64,000 nt of DNA. Origin: Cupriavidus malaysiensis (GTDB taxonomy: Bacteria > Pseudomonadota > Gammaproteobacteria > Burkholderiales > Burkholderiaceae). The stretch spans positions 3,658,001 through 3,722,000 of the forward strand of contig NZ_CP017754.1 of NCBI RefSeq assembly GCF_001854325.1. The letters are read 5' to 3'. How positions within the stretch are numbered: the stretch's first letter is position 1; every line of letters starts with the position of its first letter. The notes under the pieces were generated by a model that did not search any database, was not told the DNA's origin, and worked only from the letters and a program-made list of their open reading frames with translations. Both the position numbers and the translations under genes were made by a program. Positions 7,739 through 16,961 of this stretch are shown piece after piece.

Positions 7739-9979
7739 ATGTCCCTGCGCCGCAAGGCTGTCGCCTGGAGCCTGCTGACACCACTGGTGCTGGTCGGCCT
7801 GATCGTCATCCTGCTGCTCACCTTCGACTGGAACCGCCTCAAGCCCTGGCTCAACCAGAAGGTGTCCGACGCCATCGGCCGGCCCTTCGCCATCAACGGG
7901 GACCTCGTCCTGACCTGGCGCAGCGCCGTCGGCGAAATCGGCTGGCGCACCTGGGTGCCGTGGCCACGCCTGTCGGCCCGCGACATCACCGTCGGCAACC
8001 CGGACTGGGCGCGCGAGCCCAACCTGCTCAGCATCGGCGAACTGGTCTTCGTCCTGCGTCCGTTACCGCTGCTGGCGCGCCGCATCGAAATTCCCCGCCT
8101 GGTACTGGACAGCCCCGCGGTCTGGCTCGAACGCCTGGCCGACCAGCGCAATAACTGGACCTTCACGCTCGGCGGTGGCGGCACCGCGCCGCACTGGGGC
8201 CTGGACGTCGATGAGGTGGTGCTGACGCGCGGCAACCTGGCCCTGTCGGACAAGGTGCAGAAGATCGAACTGCAGGCCGCCGTGGACACCATCGGCGACG
8301 ACGGCTTGTACGGCGACCGCGCGCGCGACGCGCAGAGCGCCTCCGCCACCCTGGCGGGCCCGGCCGCCTCATCCGCCGCGGCGGCGGCCCCGCCCGCCGC
8401 CTCCGCCGCCGGCAGCAGCGCGGCCGCCGCCGAGCCCGGGGACTCGCCCTACGGCATCCGCTGGAAAGCCAGCGGACGCTACAACCAGGCCACCATCAGC
8501 GGCAGCGGCAAGGCCGGCAGCGTGCTCAGCCTGCGCGACAGCGACACCCCCTTCCCGCTGCAGGCCGATGTCCGCATCGGTAACACGCGCGTGGCCCTCG
8601 AAGGCACCCTGACCAACCCGGCCCACCTCGCAGCGCTCGACGTCCGGCTGCAGTTGAGCGGCGACAACCTGGCCCGGCTCTATCCGCTGACCGGCATCAC
8701 CCTGCCCACGACCCCGCCCTACGAGACGCGCGGGAGACTGCGCGCCACGCTGCAGACTGGCGCTTCGGTGTACCGCTACGAGAACTTCAGCGGGCGGCTC
8801 GGCGGCAGCGACCTGTCGGGCTCGCTTACCTTCGCCCAGCACGAGCCGCGCCCGCTGCTGTCCGGCAAGGTCGCTTCGTCCGAGTTGCGGCTGGTCGACC
8901 TGGCGCCGCTGATCGGTGCCGACGCCAAGCCGGGCAGGGCTGCGGTAGACAGCCCGGTCAAGCAGCCGGCCGGCAAGGCCCTGCCGGTGGCGCCCTTCCG
9001 CACCGAGCGCTGGGACAGCATCGATGCCGACGTGACCTTCGCCGGCAAGCGCATCGTGCGCGACAAGGCGCTGCCTGTCACTGACCTGCACGGCCACCTG
9101 CTGCTGCGCGATGGCGTAGTGACCCTGGATCCGCTCGATTTCGGCGTGGCCGGCGGCAGCCTGGTTTCCACACTGAAGCTGGATGGCAAGCGTGCGCCGC
9201 TGGCCGCCAACATCGACGTGACCGCACGCCACCTGAAACTCAAGCAGCTCTTTCCTACCTTCGAATCGATGAAGGCCAGCCTCGGCGAGCTCAACGGCAG
9301 CGCGCGCCTGGGGGCGCGCGGCAACTCCGTGGCGGCCATGCTGGGCAGCGCCAACGGCGAGGCCCGGCTGCTGGTCGAGGATGGCACCATCAGCAAGTTC
9401 CTGCTGGAAGCGATGGGCCTGAACGTAGGCAGCGTGGTGCTGACCAAGCTGTTCGGCGACAAGCCGGTGCGCATCCGATGCGGTGTCAGCGATTTCGGCT
9501 TCGACAAGGGCATTGCCACCGCCCGCACCTTCGTGCTCGATACCGACGCGGCCGTGATCCGCACCACCGGCGCCATCGACCTCAGCGACGAGAAACTGGC
9601 CCTGACGGTGCGCCCCGAGGCCAAGGGCGTGCGGCTCCTCTCGCTGAATGCTCCGCTTTACGTCGGCGGCACCTTCCAGCATCCCTCGGTCAGCCCCGAT
9701 GCCGGCGTGCTGGCGCTGCGCGCCGGCAGCGTCATCGCGCTCGCCGTGCTGGCGCCGGTGGCCACGGCCATCCTGCCCCTGACCGAGCTGTCATCCAGGC
9801 AGGACAGCCAATGCAGCAAGCTGCTGGGCGAGCTGCAGCACCGTCCGGGCACCCCCGTGCCACCGCGCCCCGCGTCTGGCCCCAGCCACAACCCCAGGCC
9901 GGACAAGGGGGCAGACCCGCCTGCGCCGCCCCCGCCGATCCGGCAAGGCCGGGCGGATACGTATACCCAGGGCGGCTGA
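7739..9979 (+). CDS. AsmA family inner-membrane/periplasmic protein
   Basis: A 746-aa protein with an N-terminal signal anchor (about residues 9-30, SLLTPLVLVGLIVILLL) and a large periplasmic part. The start of the AsmA domain is typical: LKPWLNQKVSDAIGRPFAINGDL. The C-terminal AsmA-type repeat region (LNGSARLGARGNSVAAMLGS, about residue 520) is present. Members belong to the repeating beta-groove lipid-transfer proteins thought to move phospholipids across the periplasm. Oddities: an Ala/Ser/Pro-rich linker at about residues 205-235 and a proline-rich tail of about 45 residues. CCAGGAG 10 nt upstream supports the start. It is monocistronic. Confidence 0.88.
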   Translation: MSLRRKAVAWSLLTPLVLVGLIVILLLTFDWNRLKPWLNQKVSDAIGRPFAINGDLVLTWRSAVGEIGWRTWVPWPRLSARDITVGNPDWAREPNLLSIGELVFVLRPLPLLARRIEIPRLVLDSPAVWLERLADQRNNWTFTLGGGGTAPHWGLDVDEVVLTRGNLALSDKVQKIELQAAVDTIGDDGLYGDRARDAQSASATLAGPAASSAAAAAPPAASAAGSSAAAAEPGDSPYGIRWKASGRYNQATISGSGKAGSVLSLRDSDTPFPLQADVRIGNTRVALEGTLTNPAHLAALDVRLQLSGDNLARLYPLTGITLPTTPPYETRGRLRATLQTGASVYRYENFSGRLGGSDLSGSLTFAQHEPRPLLSGKVASSELRLVDLAPLIGADAKPGRAAVDSPVKQPAGKALPVAPFRTERWDSIDADVTFAGKRIVRDKALPVTDLHGHLLLRDGVVTLDPLDFGVAGGSLVSTLKLDGKRAPLAANIDVTARHLKLKQLFPTFESMKASLGELNGSARLGARGNSVAAMLGSANGEARLLVEDGTISKFLLEAMGLNVGSVVLTKLFGDKPVRIRCGVSDFGFDKGIATARTFVLDTDAAVIRTTGAIDLSDEKLALTVRPEAKGVRLLSLNAPLYVGGTFQHPSVSPDAGVLALRAGSVIALAVLAPVATAILPLTELSSRQDSQCSKLLGELQHRPGTPVPPRPASGPSHNPRPDKGADPPAPPPPIRQGRADTYTQGG

Positions 9980-10163
9980 CCGGAGCATGCCATGCCGCTA
10001 GGCAAGATCGCTCCCGCTGTCGGACACCGCCGCGCACCAATGGCCCCCGCAGCACTTGCGCCTGCGCAAATCCGCCCGCGGTGCTTTCGCTATACTCGAA
10101 GAGCGGATGTGGCCGGCACGCTTGCCGGCTCCGGCGCCGCGCCGATCTCCCATTGAATCCGAC

Positions 10164-10802
10164 ATGACTCAACTTGCTGACCTGCGCCGCACCTACGTGC
10201 TGGGCGCGCTCTCCGAAACCGATGTGGCCGCCGATGCCATGCAGCAGTTCCAGCGCTGGTTCGACGAAGCCATCAACGCGAAACTGCCGGAGCCGAACGC
10301 CATGACGCTGGCCACGGTCGACGCCGACGGACAGCCGTCCGCGCGCATCGTGCTGCTCAAGGGCCTGGACCAGCAGGGTTTCACCTTCTTCACCAACTAC
10401 GAAAGCCGCAAGGGCCTGGACCTCGCCGTCAACCCGCGCGCGGCCCTGCTCTTCCACTGGGTGCAACTGGAGCGCCAGGTGCGCGTGGAAGGCCGCGTCG
10501 AGAAGGTCACCGAGGCCGAAAGCGATGCCTATTACGCCACCCGGCCGCTGGGTTCGCGCCTGGGAGCCTGGGCGTCCGAGCAAAGCCGGGAAGTGAGCGG
10601 CCGCGAGGTACTGGAACAGCGCGAGGCCGACTTCCGCGCGAAGTTCGGCGAAAACCCGCCGCGCCCCACGCACTGGGGCGGCTACCGGCTGGTGCCGAAC
10701 TGGATCGAATTCTGGCAGGGACGCCCGTCGCGCCTGCATGACCGCATCGGCTACCGGCGCCAGGACGATGGCAGCTGGCATATCGTGCGGCTTTCGCCCT
10801 GA
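10164..10802 (+). CDS. pdxH: Pyridoxine/pyridoxamine 5'-phosphate oxidase
   Basis: A 212-aa FMN enzyme that makes pyridoxal 5'-phosphate from PNP or PMP. Conserved landmarks: [20 protein letters not shown], the FMN-binding [29 protein letters not shown], and the C-terminal substrate and FMN-binding [16 protein letters not shown] and [10 protein letters not shown]. Length is normal. The ATG at 10164 is chosen because the conserved N-terminal DLRRTY segment follows directly. A TATACT box at 10091-10096 may be its -10 element, but the -35 is poor. It is alone on the plus strand between AsmA and cfa. Confidence 0.95.
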   Translation: MTQLADLRRTYVLGALSETDVAADAMQQFQRWFDEAINAKLPEPNAMTLATVDADGQPSARIVLLKGLDQQGFTFFTNYESRKGLDLAVNPRAALLFHWVQLERQVRVEGRVEKVTEAESDAYYATRPLGSRLGAWASEQSREVSGREVLEQREADFRAKFGENPPRPTHWGGYRLVPNWIEFWQGRPSRLHDRIGYRRQDDGSWHIVRLSP

Positions 10803-11008
10803 GCGCCTTCCCTTCCGAGAGCGGGCATCGGGTTGATCCGGATTGTTGCTGGGGCGGTCTCTGCACAAGAAAAAGAATTGGCGTAAAGTGCCATCCATAT
10901 TGCTTTACCGACTTGTTGGCAACACCCCACGGCGGCGTGCGGGTTTCGTGCCTGCGCGCGTGGCAGTGGTCGCGGGGAGTGCGCCGTAACCCTCCGGAGG
11001 ATGGCCGC

Positions 11009-12247
11009 ATGTTTTTCAAGCAAGCATTCGACAAGCAGCTGGACAAGCAACTGGATCACTGGATCTCCGACCTGCGCGAGAACGCCGACATTCCCGTGCA
11101 ACTCCGCTTGTGGAACGGCATGGAATATGCGCTGGGCAGGTTCGAGCGCCCGGCCGTCACCCTGACCGTGCGCGAGGCCGCCGCCCTGCCCTTCCTGCTG
11201 ACCCCGAGCCTGGACAACCTGGGCGAAGCCTACGTCCAGGAAAAGATCGACCTCGACGGCAAGCTGGCCGACATCATCTCGGTCGGCTACCAGTTGTCCG
11301 CGGCGGCGACCCGGCGCGCCGGCGGCGCGCTGGCCAAGGTGGCGCACCACTTCACGCACAGCAAGCAGGAAGACAAGGCGTCGATCCAGTACCACTACGA
11401 CGTCTCCAACGACTTCTACAAGCTGTGGCTGGATCCCGGCATGGTCTATTCCTGCGCCTACTTCGAGCGCGGCGACGAAGACCTCGCCACCGCCCAGCTG
11501 CAGAAGATCGACCACATCCTGACCAAGATCCGCCTGCAGCCGGGACAGACCCTGCTCGATATCGGCTGCGGCTGGGGCGCGCTGGTACTGCGCGCAGCGC
11601 AGAAATTCGGCGCACGCTGCGTCGGCATCACCCTGTCGCAGAACCAGTTCGACCTGGCCACGGAGCGCGTCAAGGCAGCAGGCCTGGCGGACCGCGTCGA
11701 GATCCGCCTGCAGGACTACCGCGACATCCGGGGCACCTTCGACCGCATCACCAGCGTCGGCATGTTCGAGCACGTAGGTAAGAAGAACCTGATCGCCTAC
11801 TTCAGCCGCATCCGCGAGCTGCTGGCCGACGATGGCTTCGCCATGAACCACGGCATCACCTCGCCCGACCCCGACATCGGTACCTCGCCGATGGATGGTT
11901 CCGAGTTCATGGACCGTTACGTGTTTCCGCAAGGCGAGCTGCCGCATATCGGCCTGGTGCTGACCACCATGCAGAAGGGCGGCCTCGAGGCGCTGGACGT
12001 GGAGGGACTGCGCCGGCACTATATGAAAACGCTGCACAACTGGGCGGACCGCTTCGAGCAGCAGGGCGAAACCATCCGCGCCATGGTCGGCGAGAAGAAA
12101 TACCGCATCTGGCGCATCTACCTGGCGGGCTGCGCGCACGCCTTCGAGACCGACCAGATGGCGCTGTTCCAGGTGGTGTGCCGCAAGGCAGGCAGGTCCG
12201 CCACCACGCTGCCGTGGTCGCGCCGCTATATGTACGACAAGTCCTGA
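11009..12247 (+). CDS. cfa: Cyclopropane-fatty-acyl-phospholipid synthase
   Basis: A 412-aa SAM-dependent enzyme that adds a methylene bridge to unsaturated acyl chains of membrane lipids. The SAM-binding motif LLDIGCGWGALV is at about residue 185, and the catalytic region includes YHYDVSNDFYKLWLD, MVYSCAYF, SVGMFEHVG and the C-terminal WRIYLAGCAHAFE. The start at 11009 has GGAGG 8 nt upstream. The N-terminus contains a duplicated DKQLDKQLD. Cfa is usually made in stationary phase or under acid stress. It stands alone, 40 nt before the DUF72 gene. Confidence 0.95.
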   Translation: MFFKQAFDKQLDKQLDHWISDLRENADIPVQLRLWNGMEYALGRFERPAVTLTVREAAALPFLLTPSLDNLGEAYVQEKIDLDGKLADIISVGYQLSAAATRRAGGALAKVAHHFTHSKQEDKASIQYHYDVSNDFYKLWLDPGMVYSCAYFERGDEDLATAQLQKIDHILTKIRLQPGQTLLDIGCGWGALVLRAAQKFGARCVGITLSQNQFDLATERVKAAGLADRVEIRLQDYRDIRGTFDRITSVGMFEHVGKKNLIAYFSRIRELLADDGFAMNHGITSPDPDIGTSPMDGSEFMDRYVFPQGELPHIGLVLTTMQKGGLEALDVEGLRRHYMKTLHNWADRFEQQGETIRAMVGEKKYRIWRIYLAGCAHAFETDQMALFQVVCRKAGRSATTLPWSRRYMYDKS

Positions 12248-12287
12248 GCCGGGCCCGCCCGCGACGGACGCGACTCCGACCGACGAT

Positions 12288-13358
12288 TTGACCGCTGACC
12301 TGTTCGGCGACCTGCCGCCCGGCGCGGCGGGCGCCCCTTCCGGCCCCGATCCGGCCATCCCCTCCCCCGTCCCGCCGCCCCGCGCCGCACGCGGCAAGGC
12401 GGTGCTGCCGATGCCGCCCGACCCGGCGCTGGCGGCGCTCGCCGCGCGCCTGCCGCCTGGCCTGCACCTGGGGACATCCACGTGGTCCTACCCCGGCTGG
12501 GACGGGCTGGTCTACCAGGGCGAATACAGCGAGAGCCTGCTTTCACGCAAGGGGCTGGCCGCTTATTCGCACCATCCGCTGCTGCGCGCGGCGGGCGTCG
12601 ACCGCGGTTTCTACGCTCCCATCCCGCTGGCCGACCACCTGGCCTACGCGGCGCAGGTACCCGAGCATTTCCGCTTCCTGGTCAAGGCGCCGGCCAGCGT
12701 CTGCGACGCCTGGCTGCGCGGCCCCGACGGTGCGGGCCGGCTGGCCAACGCCGCCTTCCTGGACAGCGCCAGCGCGATCCGCGATTTCATCGAACCGGCC
12801 ACCGCCGGGCTGGGTGCGAAATGCGGCCCGCTGCTGTTCCAGCTATCGCCGCTGGCAGCCATGGCCGACGATGCTTGCGCCTTCCTGGCGCGCCTGGACG
12901 CCTTCCTCTCGGCCTTGCCGCCGCTCGACCCCAGCCTCACGCCGCATGCCTGCTACGCGGTGGAGCTGCGCGACGCCGCGCTGCTGACGCCGCGCTACAT
13001 CAAGCTGCTGCGCGCGCGCGGCGTGCGCTTCTGCCTGTCGGCGCGCGACCGCCTGCCGCCGGTGGCACGCCAGGCCGCGGCCCAGGCCCTGCTCGACGAA
13101 GGCCGGCCCGGCCCGCTGGTGCTGCGCTGGATGCTGCATGGCGGCCGGCCGTACGAGCTGGCGGAATCGATCTACGCGCCCTTCGACAAGCTGGTGGAAG
13201 AAGATGTGCCGACGCGCGAGGCCATCGCGGACGTAGTGGTGCGCACGCTGCGCGCCGGCCAGCCGGCCTACGTGATCGTCAGCAACAAGGCCGAGGGCTC
13301 GGCCCCGCTGAGCTGTATCCGGCTGGCCGAAGCCATCGCCGCGCGCTGGCAGGGCTGA
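12288..13358 (+). CDS. DUF72 (YecE-like) family protein
   Basis: A 356-aa protein of the TIM-barrel DUF72 family. Typical motifs: LGTSTWSYPGWDGLVYQ (about residue 62), YAAQVPEHFRFLVKAP, GPLLFQLSP, YAVELRD, and the C-terminal RWMLHGGRPYE. The family has no established biochemical role. The start is a TTG at 12288; it keeps the TADLFGDLP N-terminus found in many relatives, whereas the first ATG would remove about 40 residues. It follows cfa by 40 nt on the same strand and may be read from the same promoter. Confidence 0.82.
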   Translation: MTADLFGDLPPGAAGAPSGPDPAIPSPVPPPRAARGKAVLPMPPDPALAALAARLPPGLHLGTSTWSYPGWDGLVYQGEYSESLLSRKGLAAYSHHPLLRAAGVDRGFYAPIPLADHLAYAAQVPEHFRFLVKAPASVCDAWLRGPDGAGRLANAAFLDSASAIRDFIEPATAGLGAKCGPLLFQLSPLAAMADDACAFLARLDAFLSALPPLDPSLTPHACYAVELRDAALLTPRYIKLLRARGVRFCLSARDRLPPVARQAAAQALLDEGRPGPLVLRWMLHGGRPYELAESIYAPFDKLVEEDVPTREAIADVVVRTLRAGQPAYVIVSNKAEGSAPLSCIRLAEAIAARWQG

Positions 13359-13397
13359 AGCCGGGGCTACCGGACACGGCGGCCCCGGCCGGGCGCT

Positions 13398-13940
13398 TCA
13401 GCGCCGCAGCAACTCGGCGAAGCGGGCGCGGAACTTGGCCAGCTTGGGCGAGATCACCACGGCGCAATAGCCCTGCCCCGGATGGTCCTGGTAGTAGTTC
13501 TGGTGGCCATCCTCGGCACGCCAGTACGGCTGTTCGGGCTCGACCTGGGTCACGATGGGGGCATCGAACACCTTGCCCGCCTCCAGTTCGTGGAGCACAT
13601 GCTCGGCGGTGGCGCGCTGGGCCTGCGAATGGGTGAAGATCACCGAGCGGTACTGCGTGCCGACATCGTTGCCCTGGCGGTTCAAGGTGGTCGGGTCATG
13701 GATGGCGAAGAAGATCTCGAGGATCTCGCGGTAGGTGACCACGGACGGATCGAAGCTGACGCGCACCACCTCCGCATGTCCGCTGTCACCGCTGCACACC
13801 TCCTCGTAGCTCGGCTGGCGCAGATGGCCGCCGCTGTAGCCGGACTCGACCGCCTTGACGCCACGCACCTGCTGGTACACGGCCTCCAGGCACCAAAAAC
13901 AGCCGCCACCCAGCGTGGCGATCTCCAGTCCGTTTTCCAT
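13398..13940 (-). CDS. msrA: Peptide methionine sulfoxide reductase A
   Basis: A 180-aa enzyme that reduces the S-epimer of methionine sulfoxide in proteins. The catalytic motif GCFWC is at residues 13-17 (GGGCFWCLEAVY), followed by GYSGGH, and the substrate pocket residues in YRSVIF and DHQNYY-like YYQDHPGQGYC are present. The recycling cysteine is probably the one in GYCAV. Length is normal. It is convergent with the DUF72 gene and 60 nt away from the end of the CoA-ligase gene. Confidence 0.95.
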   Translation of the reverse strand: MENGLEIATLGGGCFWCLEAVYQQVRGVKAVESGYSGGHLRQPSYEEVCSGDSGHAEVVRVSFDPSVVTYREILEIFFAIHDPTTLNRQGNDVGTQYRSVIFTHSQAQRATAEHVLHELEAGKVFDAPIVTQVEPEQPYWRAEDGHQNYYQDHPGQGYCAVVISPKLAKFRARFAELLRR

Positions 13941-14000
13941 AGACTTCGCTCCCTTGGCAATGCCTCTAGCATAGCCGCTTGCCCCGCGCAGCGTCAGGCA

Positions 14001-15566
14001 TCAGCCGCGCGGCCGCGCCGGTCGGGCCAGCAGCGCCAGCAGTTGCGGCTTGAGCACCTTGCCCAGCGCGCTGCGCGGCAGCGCGTCCAGCAGCACGGCC
14101 TCGCGCGGCAGCTTGAAGCGGGCGATGCGGCCATCCAGCGCGGCACGCAGGCGCTCGCCGCCGAGCGCCTCGCGGTCGGCGTCCGGTGCCGGCACGATGG
14201 CGGCCACCGGCACCTCGCCCCAGCGCGGATCGGGCAGGCCCACCACCGCGCACTCCTGCACGCCTGGCAGGGCCAGCAGCGCATTCTCGATCTCGGCCGG
14301 ATAGATGTTCTCGCCGCCCGAAATGATCATGTCCTTGCTGCGGCCCACCACCGTCAGGCAGCCATCGGCATCGCGCCGCGCCAGGTCGCCCGAGCGGAAC
14401 CAGCCGTCGACGAAGTCGGGATGCGCGGGCTCGCGCCAGTAGCCTTGCATCAGGTTGTCGCCGCGCAGCCACAGTTCGCCCACCTCGCCCGGCTCGGCCT
14501 CGCCGCCGGCATGCGTCACCAGGCGCACCTCGGCGCCGGCGTGCGGCCAGCCTGCGGCGCCGGCGCGTGCCATGGCCTGCGGCAGGCGCAGCGCTACCGA
14601 CACCGGGCCGGTCTCGGTGGCGCCATAGACCTGTCCGAGCGGCACGCCGCGCCGGTGGAAGGCCTCGAGATAGGACAGCGGGATCGGCGAGGAACCGGCC
14701 ATCACGCCGCGCAGCGAGGACAGGTCGGCCGCCGGCCAGTCCGGATGCTCCAGCACCGCGCGCAAGGTGGCCGGCACCATCAGGGCCAGGGTCGGCCGCT
14801 GCAGCGCCAGCGCCTGCAGCCAGCCCTCCGGCGTGAAGCGGTCGTGCAGCGTGACCTGTGCGCCGGCCAGCAGCGCCGGCAGCGTCTGGATGCACAGGCC
14901 GCCGACGTGGAACAGCGGCAGCACCGACAGTACGTGGTCCTGCGGCTGCAGGGCGTGCGCCCACCAGCTCGCGCGCGCGTTGGCCAGCATGCCCGCCTGC
15001 GTGTGCAGCGCGCCCTTGGGCTGGCCGGTGGTGCCCGAGGTGTAGGCCAGCAGCAGCGGCGTGGCACCGTCCACGGCGCCACCAGGGCCGCCCGAGCCGC
15101 CCGCCGCGGGATCCGGCAGCGCCTCGCCCAGCCCGCCGAGCGGCCCGTGCCGGCACAGGCCTTGCGCAACCTCCCGCGCCTGCGCGGCATGCATGTCGTC
15201 GTGGAACAGCACGGCAAGCTGCGCATGCTGCGCCACCGCTTGCAGTTCTGGCACGGCCAGCCGGTAATTCAGCGGCACCAGGATGGCCCCCAGCCGCGCG
15301 CAGGCGAAGAGCAGGGCCAGCTGCCGTTCGTGGTTCAGGCACAGCGTGGCGACGCGGTCGCCATGGCCTATGCCCCAATCGCGCGCGAGGCTGGCCGCCA
15401 CCGCCTGCGCCCGCTGCCACAATGCGCCGTACGACAAGGTCTGGCCGCGATGATGCAGCGCCGGGCGCTGCGGCGCGGCCAGCGCCTGCGCCTGCAGCGC
15501 CTCGGCCAGGGTGGCTGCCTGCCCGGCCCCGCCGGCGGCAGCGGAAGCGCTCACGGCGGCGCTCAT
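14001..15566 (-). CDS. Class I adenylate-forming CoA ligase of the nicX-like cluster
   Basis: A 521-aa acid-CoA ligase. Motifs: AYTSGTTGQPKGA (about residue 173), VYGATETGP, FRSGDLARRD, GRSKDMIISGGENIYP and the catalytic lysine near RSALGKVLK. The substrate is not readable; sequence features resemble benzoate- or medium-chain-acid-CoA ligases. The ATG at 15566 overlaps the stop of the upstream flavoprotein gene by 4 nt (ATGA), so the two are translationally coupled. It is the last gene of the leftward cluster that begins at 18871. A CoA ligase is not part of the known nicotinate or picolinate lower pathways, which makes its coupling here notable. Confidence 0.88.
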   Translation of the reverse strand: MSAAVSASAAAGGAGQAATLAEALQAQALAAPQRPALHHRGQTLSYGALWQRAQAVAASLARDWGIGHGDRVATLCLNHERQLALLFACARLGAILVPLNYRLAVPELQAVAQHAQLAVLFHDDMHAAQAREVAQGLCRHGPLGGLGEALPDPAAGGSGGPGGAVDGATPLLLAYTSGTTGQPKGALHTQAGMLANARASWWAHALQPQDHVLSVLPLFHVGGLCIQTLPALLAGAQVTLHDRFTPEGWLQALALQRPTLALMVPATLRAVLEHPDWPAADLSSLRGVMAGSSPIPLSYLEAFHRRGVPLGQVYGATETGPVSVALRLPQAMARAGAAGWPHAGAEVRLVTHAGGEAEPGEVGELWLRGDNLMQGYWREPAHPDFVDGWFRSGDLARRDADGCLTVVGRSKDMIISGGENIYPAEIENALLALPGVQECAVVGLPDPRWGEVPVAAIVPAPDADREALGGERLRAALDGRIARFKLPREAVLLDALPRSALGKVLKPQLLALLARPARPRG

Positions 15567-16807
15567 TCGTCGCGCTCGCCGGCTTCGTACAGCGTTTCGC
15601 GGCCCATGCGGTCGAGCACCAGTTCGGCGGTCCAGGGCAGCATCAGGGCGCCGCAGCGCGAGTCGCGGTAGAGGCGCTCGAGCGGCAGGTCCTTGAGCAT
15701 CGACTGGCCGCCGCAGGTGCGGATCGCCAGCCGCGCGATGTCGTTGGCGCCCTCCATCACCGTGTACTGCGCGGCGTACAGGCGCAGGCGCTCGTCCTTG
15801 GACGGATCGGGGCGCGCCTCGTGGATGACGCGCCAGAAGATCGAGCGCATGTTTTCCAGCTGGATGCGCATCTGCGCCACCGCGATCTGCTTGGTCGGGT
15901 ACATGCGCCGCTTGACCGGCGGCTGGCCCGGCACCTCGCCGCGCAGGTACTGCACGGTGAAGTCGTAGGCGGCCTGCGCCACGCCGAGGTAGGTCGGCGC
16001 CAGCGTGAAGAACATCGCCGGCCAGGTCTGCGCCGCCTTGTGGTAGACGCCGCGCGGCATCAGCTGCTCGGCATCGGGCACGAACACATCCTTGAGCAGC
16101 AGCGTGCGCGATACCGTGCCGCGCATGCCCAGCGGATCCCACTCGCCGGTGACGCTCACGCCCTCGGCCCTGCCCGGCACGGCGATGTAGAGCGTGTCGC
16201 GCATGTCGGGATGCTGGTCGCCGCGGTCTTCCGTGCAGAGGATGCCGTAATAGTCCGCCGCGCCCGACAGCGAAGCGAAGATCTTGCGCCCGTTCAGCAC
16301 CCAGCCACCCTCGACCTTGCGCGCGCTGGTGCCGAACGGTGCCTTGCCGGCAGCGGCGGCCGAGCCTTCGGAGAAGGGCTGGGCGTAGATCGCGCCATCA
16401 CGCACCACGCGCGCGAAATGCAGCTCGCGGCGCGCCTCGTGCTCGGCTCGCTGCCCGGGCGTCATGCCGATGCCGTCGGCCAGCACGCCGGTCCACATCG
16501 TTGAGCAGATGTGCATGTTGTAGGTCAGCGCGGTGGCGCCGCAGAAGCGGCCGATCTCGGCACCGACCATGCAGTAGGTGGCGAAATCCGCGCCCTCGCC
16601 GCCGAAGGCGCGCGGCACGCACAGGCGCAGCAGGCCGGCCTCGCGCAAGTCGTCGTAGTTGGCGAAGGGAAAGCTGGCTTCGCGATCCCAGGTCGCGGCG
16701 CGCGGCGCGAAGGACTCGCGGCCGAGGCGATTGGCCAGCGCCAGCAGGCGCGCCTGCGCTTCGGTGAAATCGGCGCCGCCGACGGCGGGAGTGAAATCCA
16801 AGGGCAT
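15563..16807 (-). CDS. Acyl-CoA-dehydrogenase-fold flavoprotein, atypical active site
   Basis: A 414-aa protein with the acyl-CoA dehydrogenase N-terminal, middle and C-terminal domains. The middle domain shows WVLNGRKIFASLSGAADYY and WDPLGMRGTVSRTLLLKDV. By eye the helix that carries the catalytic Glu in MCAD (RDAxxxxIYEGT) reads RDSRCGALMLPWT here, putting Leu390 at the Glu position; the alternative isovaleryl-CoA-dehydrogenase Glu position also lacks a Glu. It may therefore not be a normal dehydrogenase; an FADH2-dependent monooxygenase of the same fold, fed by the divergent flavin reductase, is possible. GGAGA lies 7 nt before the ATG. Its start is about 155 nt from the end of the hydrolase gene and its stop overlaps the ligase start. 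Confidence 0.85.
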   Translation of the reverse strand: MPLDFTPAVGGADFTEAQARLLALANRLGRESFAPRAATWDREASFPFANYDDLREAGLLRLCVPRAFGGEGADFATYCMVGAEIGRFCGATALTYNMHICSTMWTGVLADGIGMTPGQRAEHEARRELHFARVVRDGAIYAQPFSEGSAAAAGKAPFGTSARKVEGGWVLNGRKIFASLSGAADYYGILCTEDRGDQHPDMRDTLYIAVPGRAEGVSVTGEWDPLGMRGTVSRTLLLKDVFVPDAEQLMPRGVYHKAAQTWPAMFFTLAPTYLGVAQAAYDFTVQYLRGEVPGQPPVKRRMYPTKQIAVAQMRIQLENMRSIFWRVIHEARPDPSKDERLRLYAAQYTVMEGANDIARLAIRTCGGQSMLKDLPLERLYRDSRCGALMLPWTAELVLDRMGRETLYEAGERDE

Positions 16808-16961
16808 GTCGCGGTCTCCTGTAGGCGCCGCCGGCGAGGGCCGGCGCCAGTTCTGGTGGTGGCCGGCAAGGCCGGCACGGGGTGAGGTGTACGCCCTGCC
16901 AGCGCAGGACAGTCGCCGGAAGGCAGCGGATGCAGCCGCTCAAGCCGGCCAGGCAGGCCGC

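Noticed and set aside
13482..15671. 729-codon open frame antisense to the CoA ligase
   Set aside because: His/Gln/Arg-rich shadow of msrA and the ligase, with no motif of its own.
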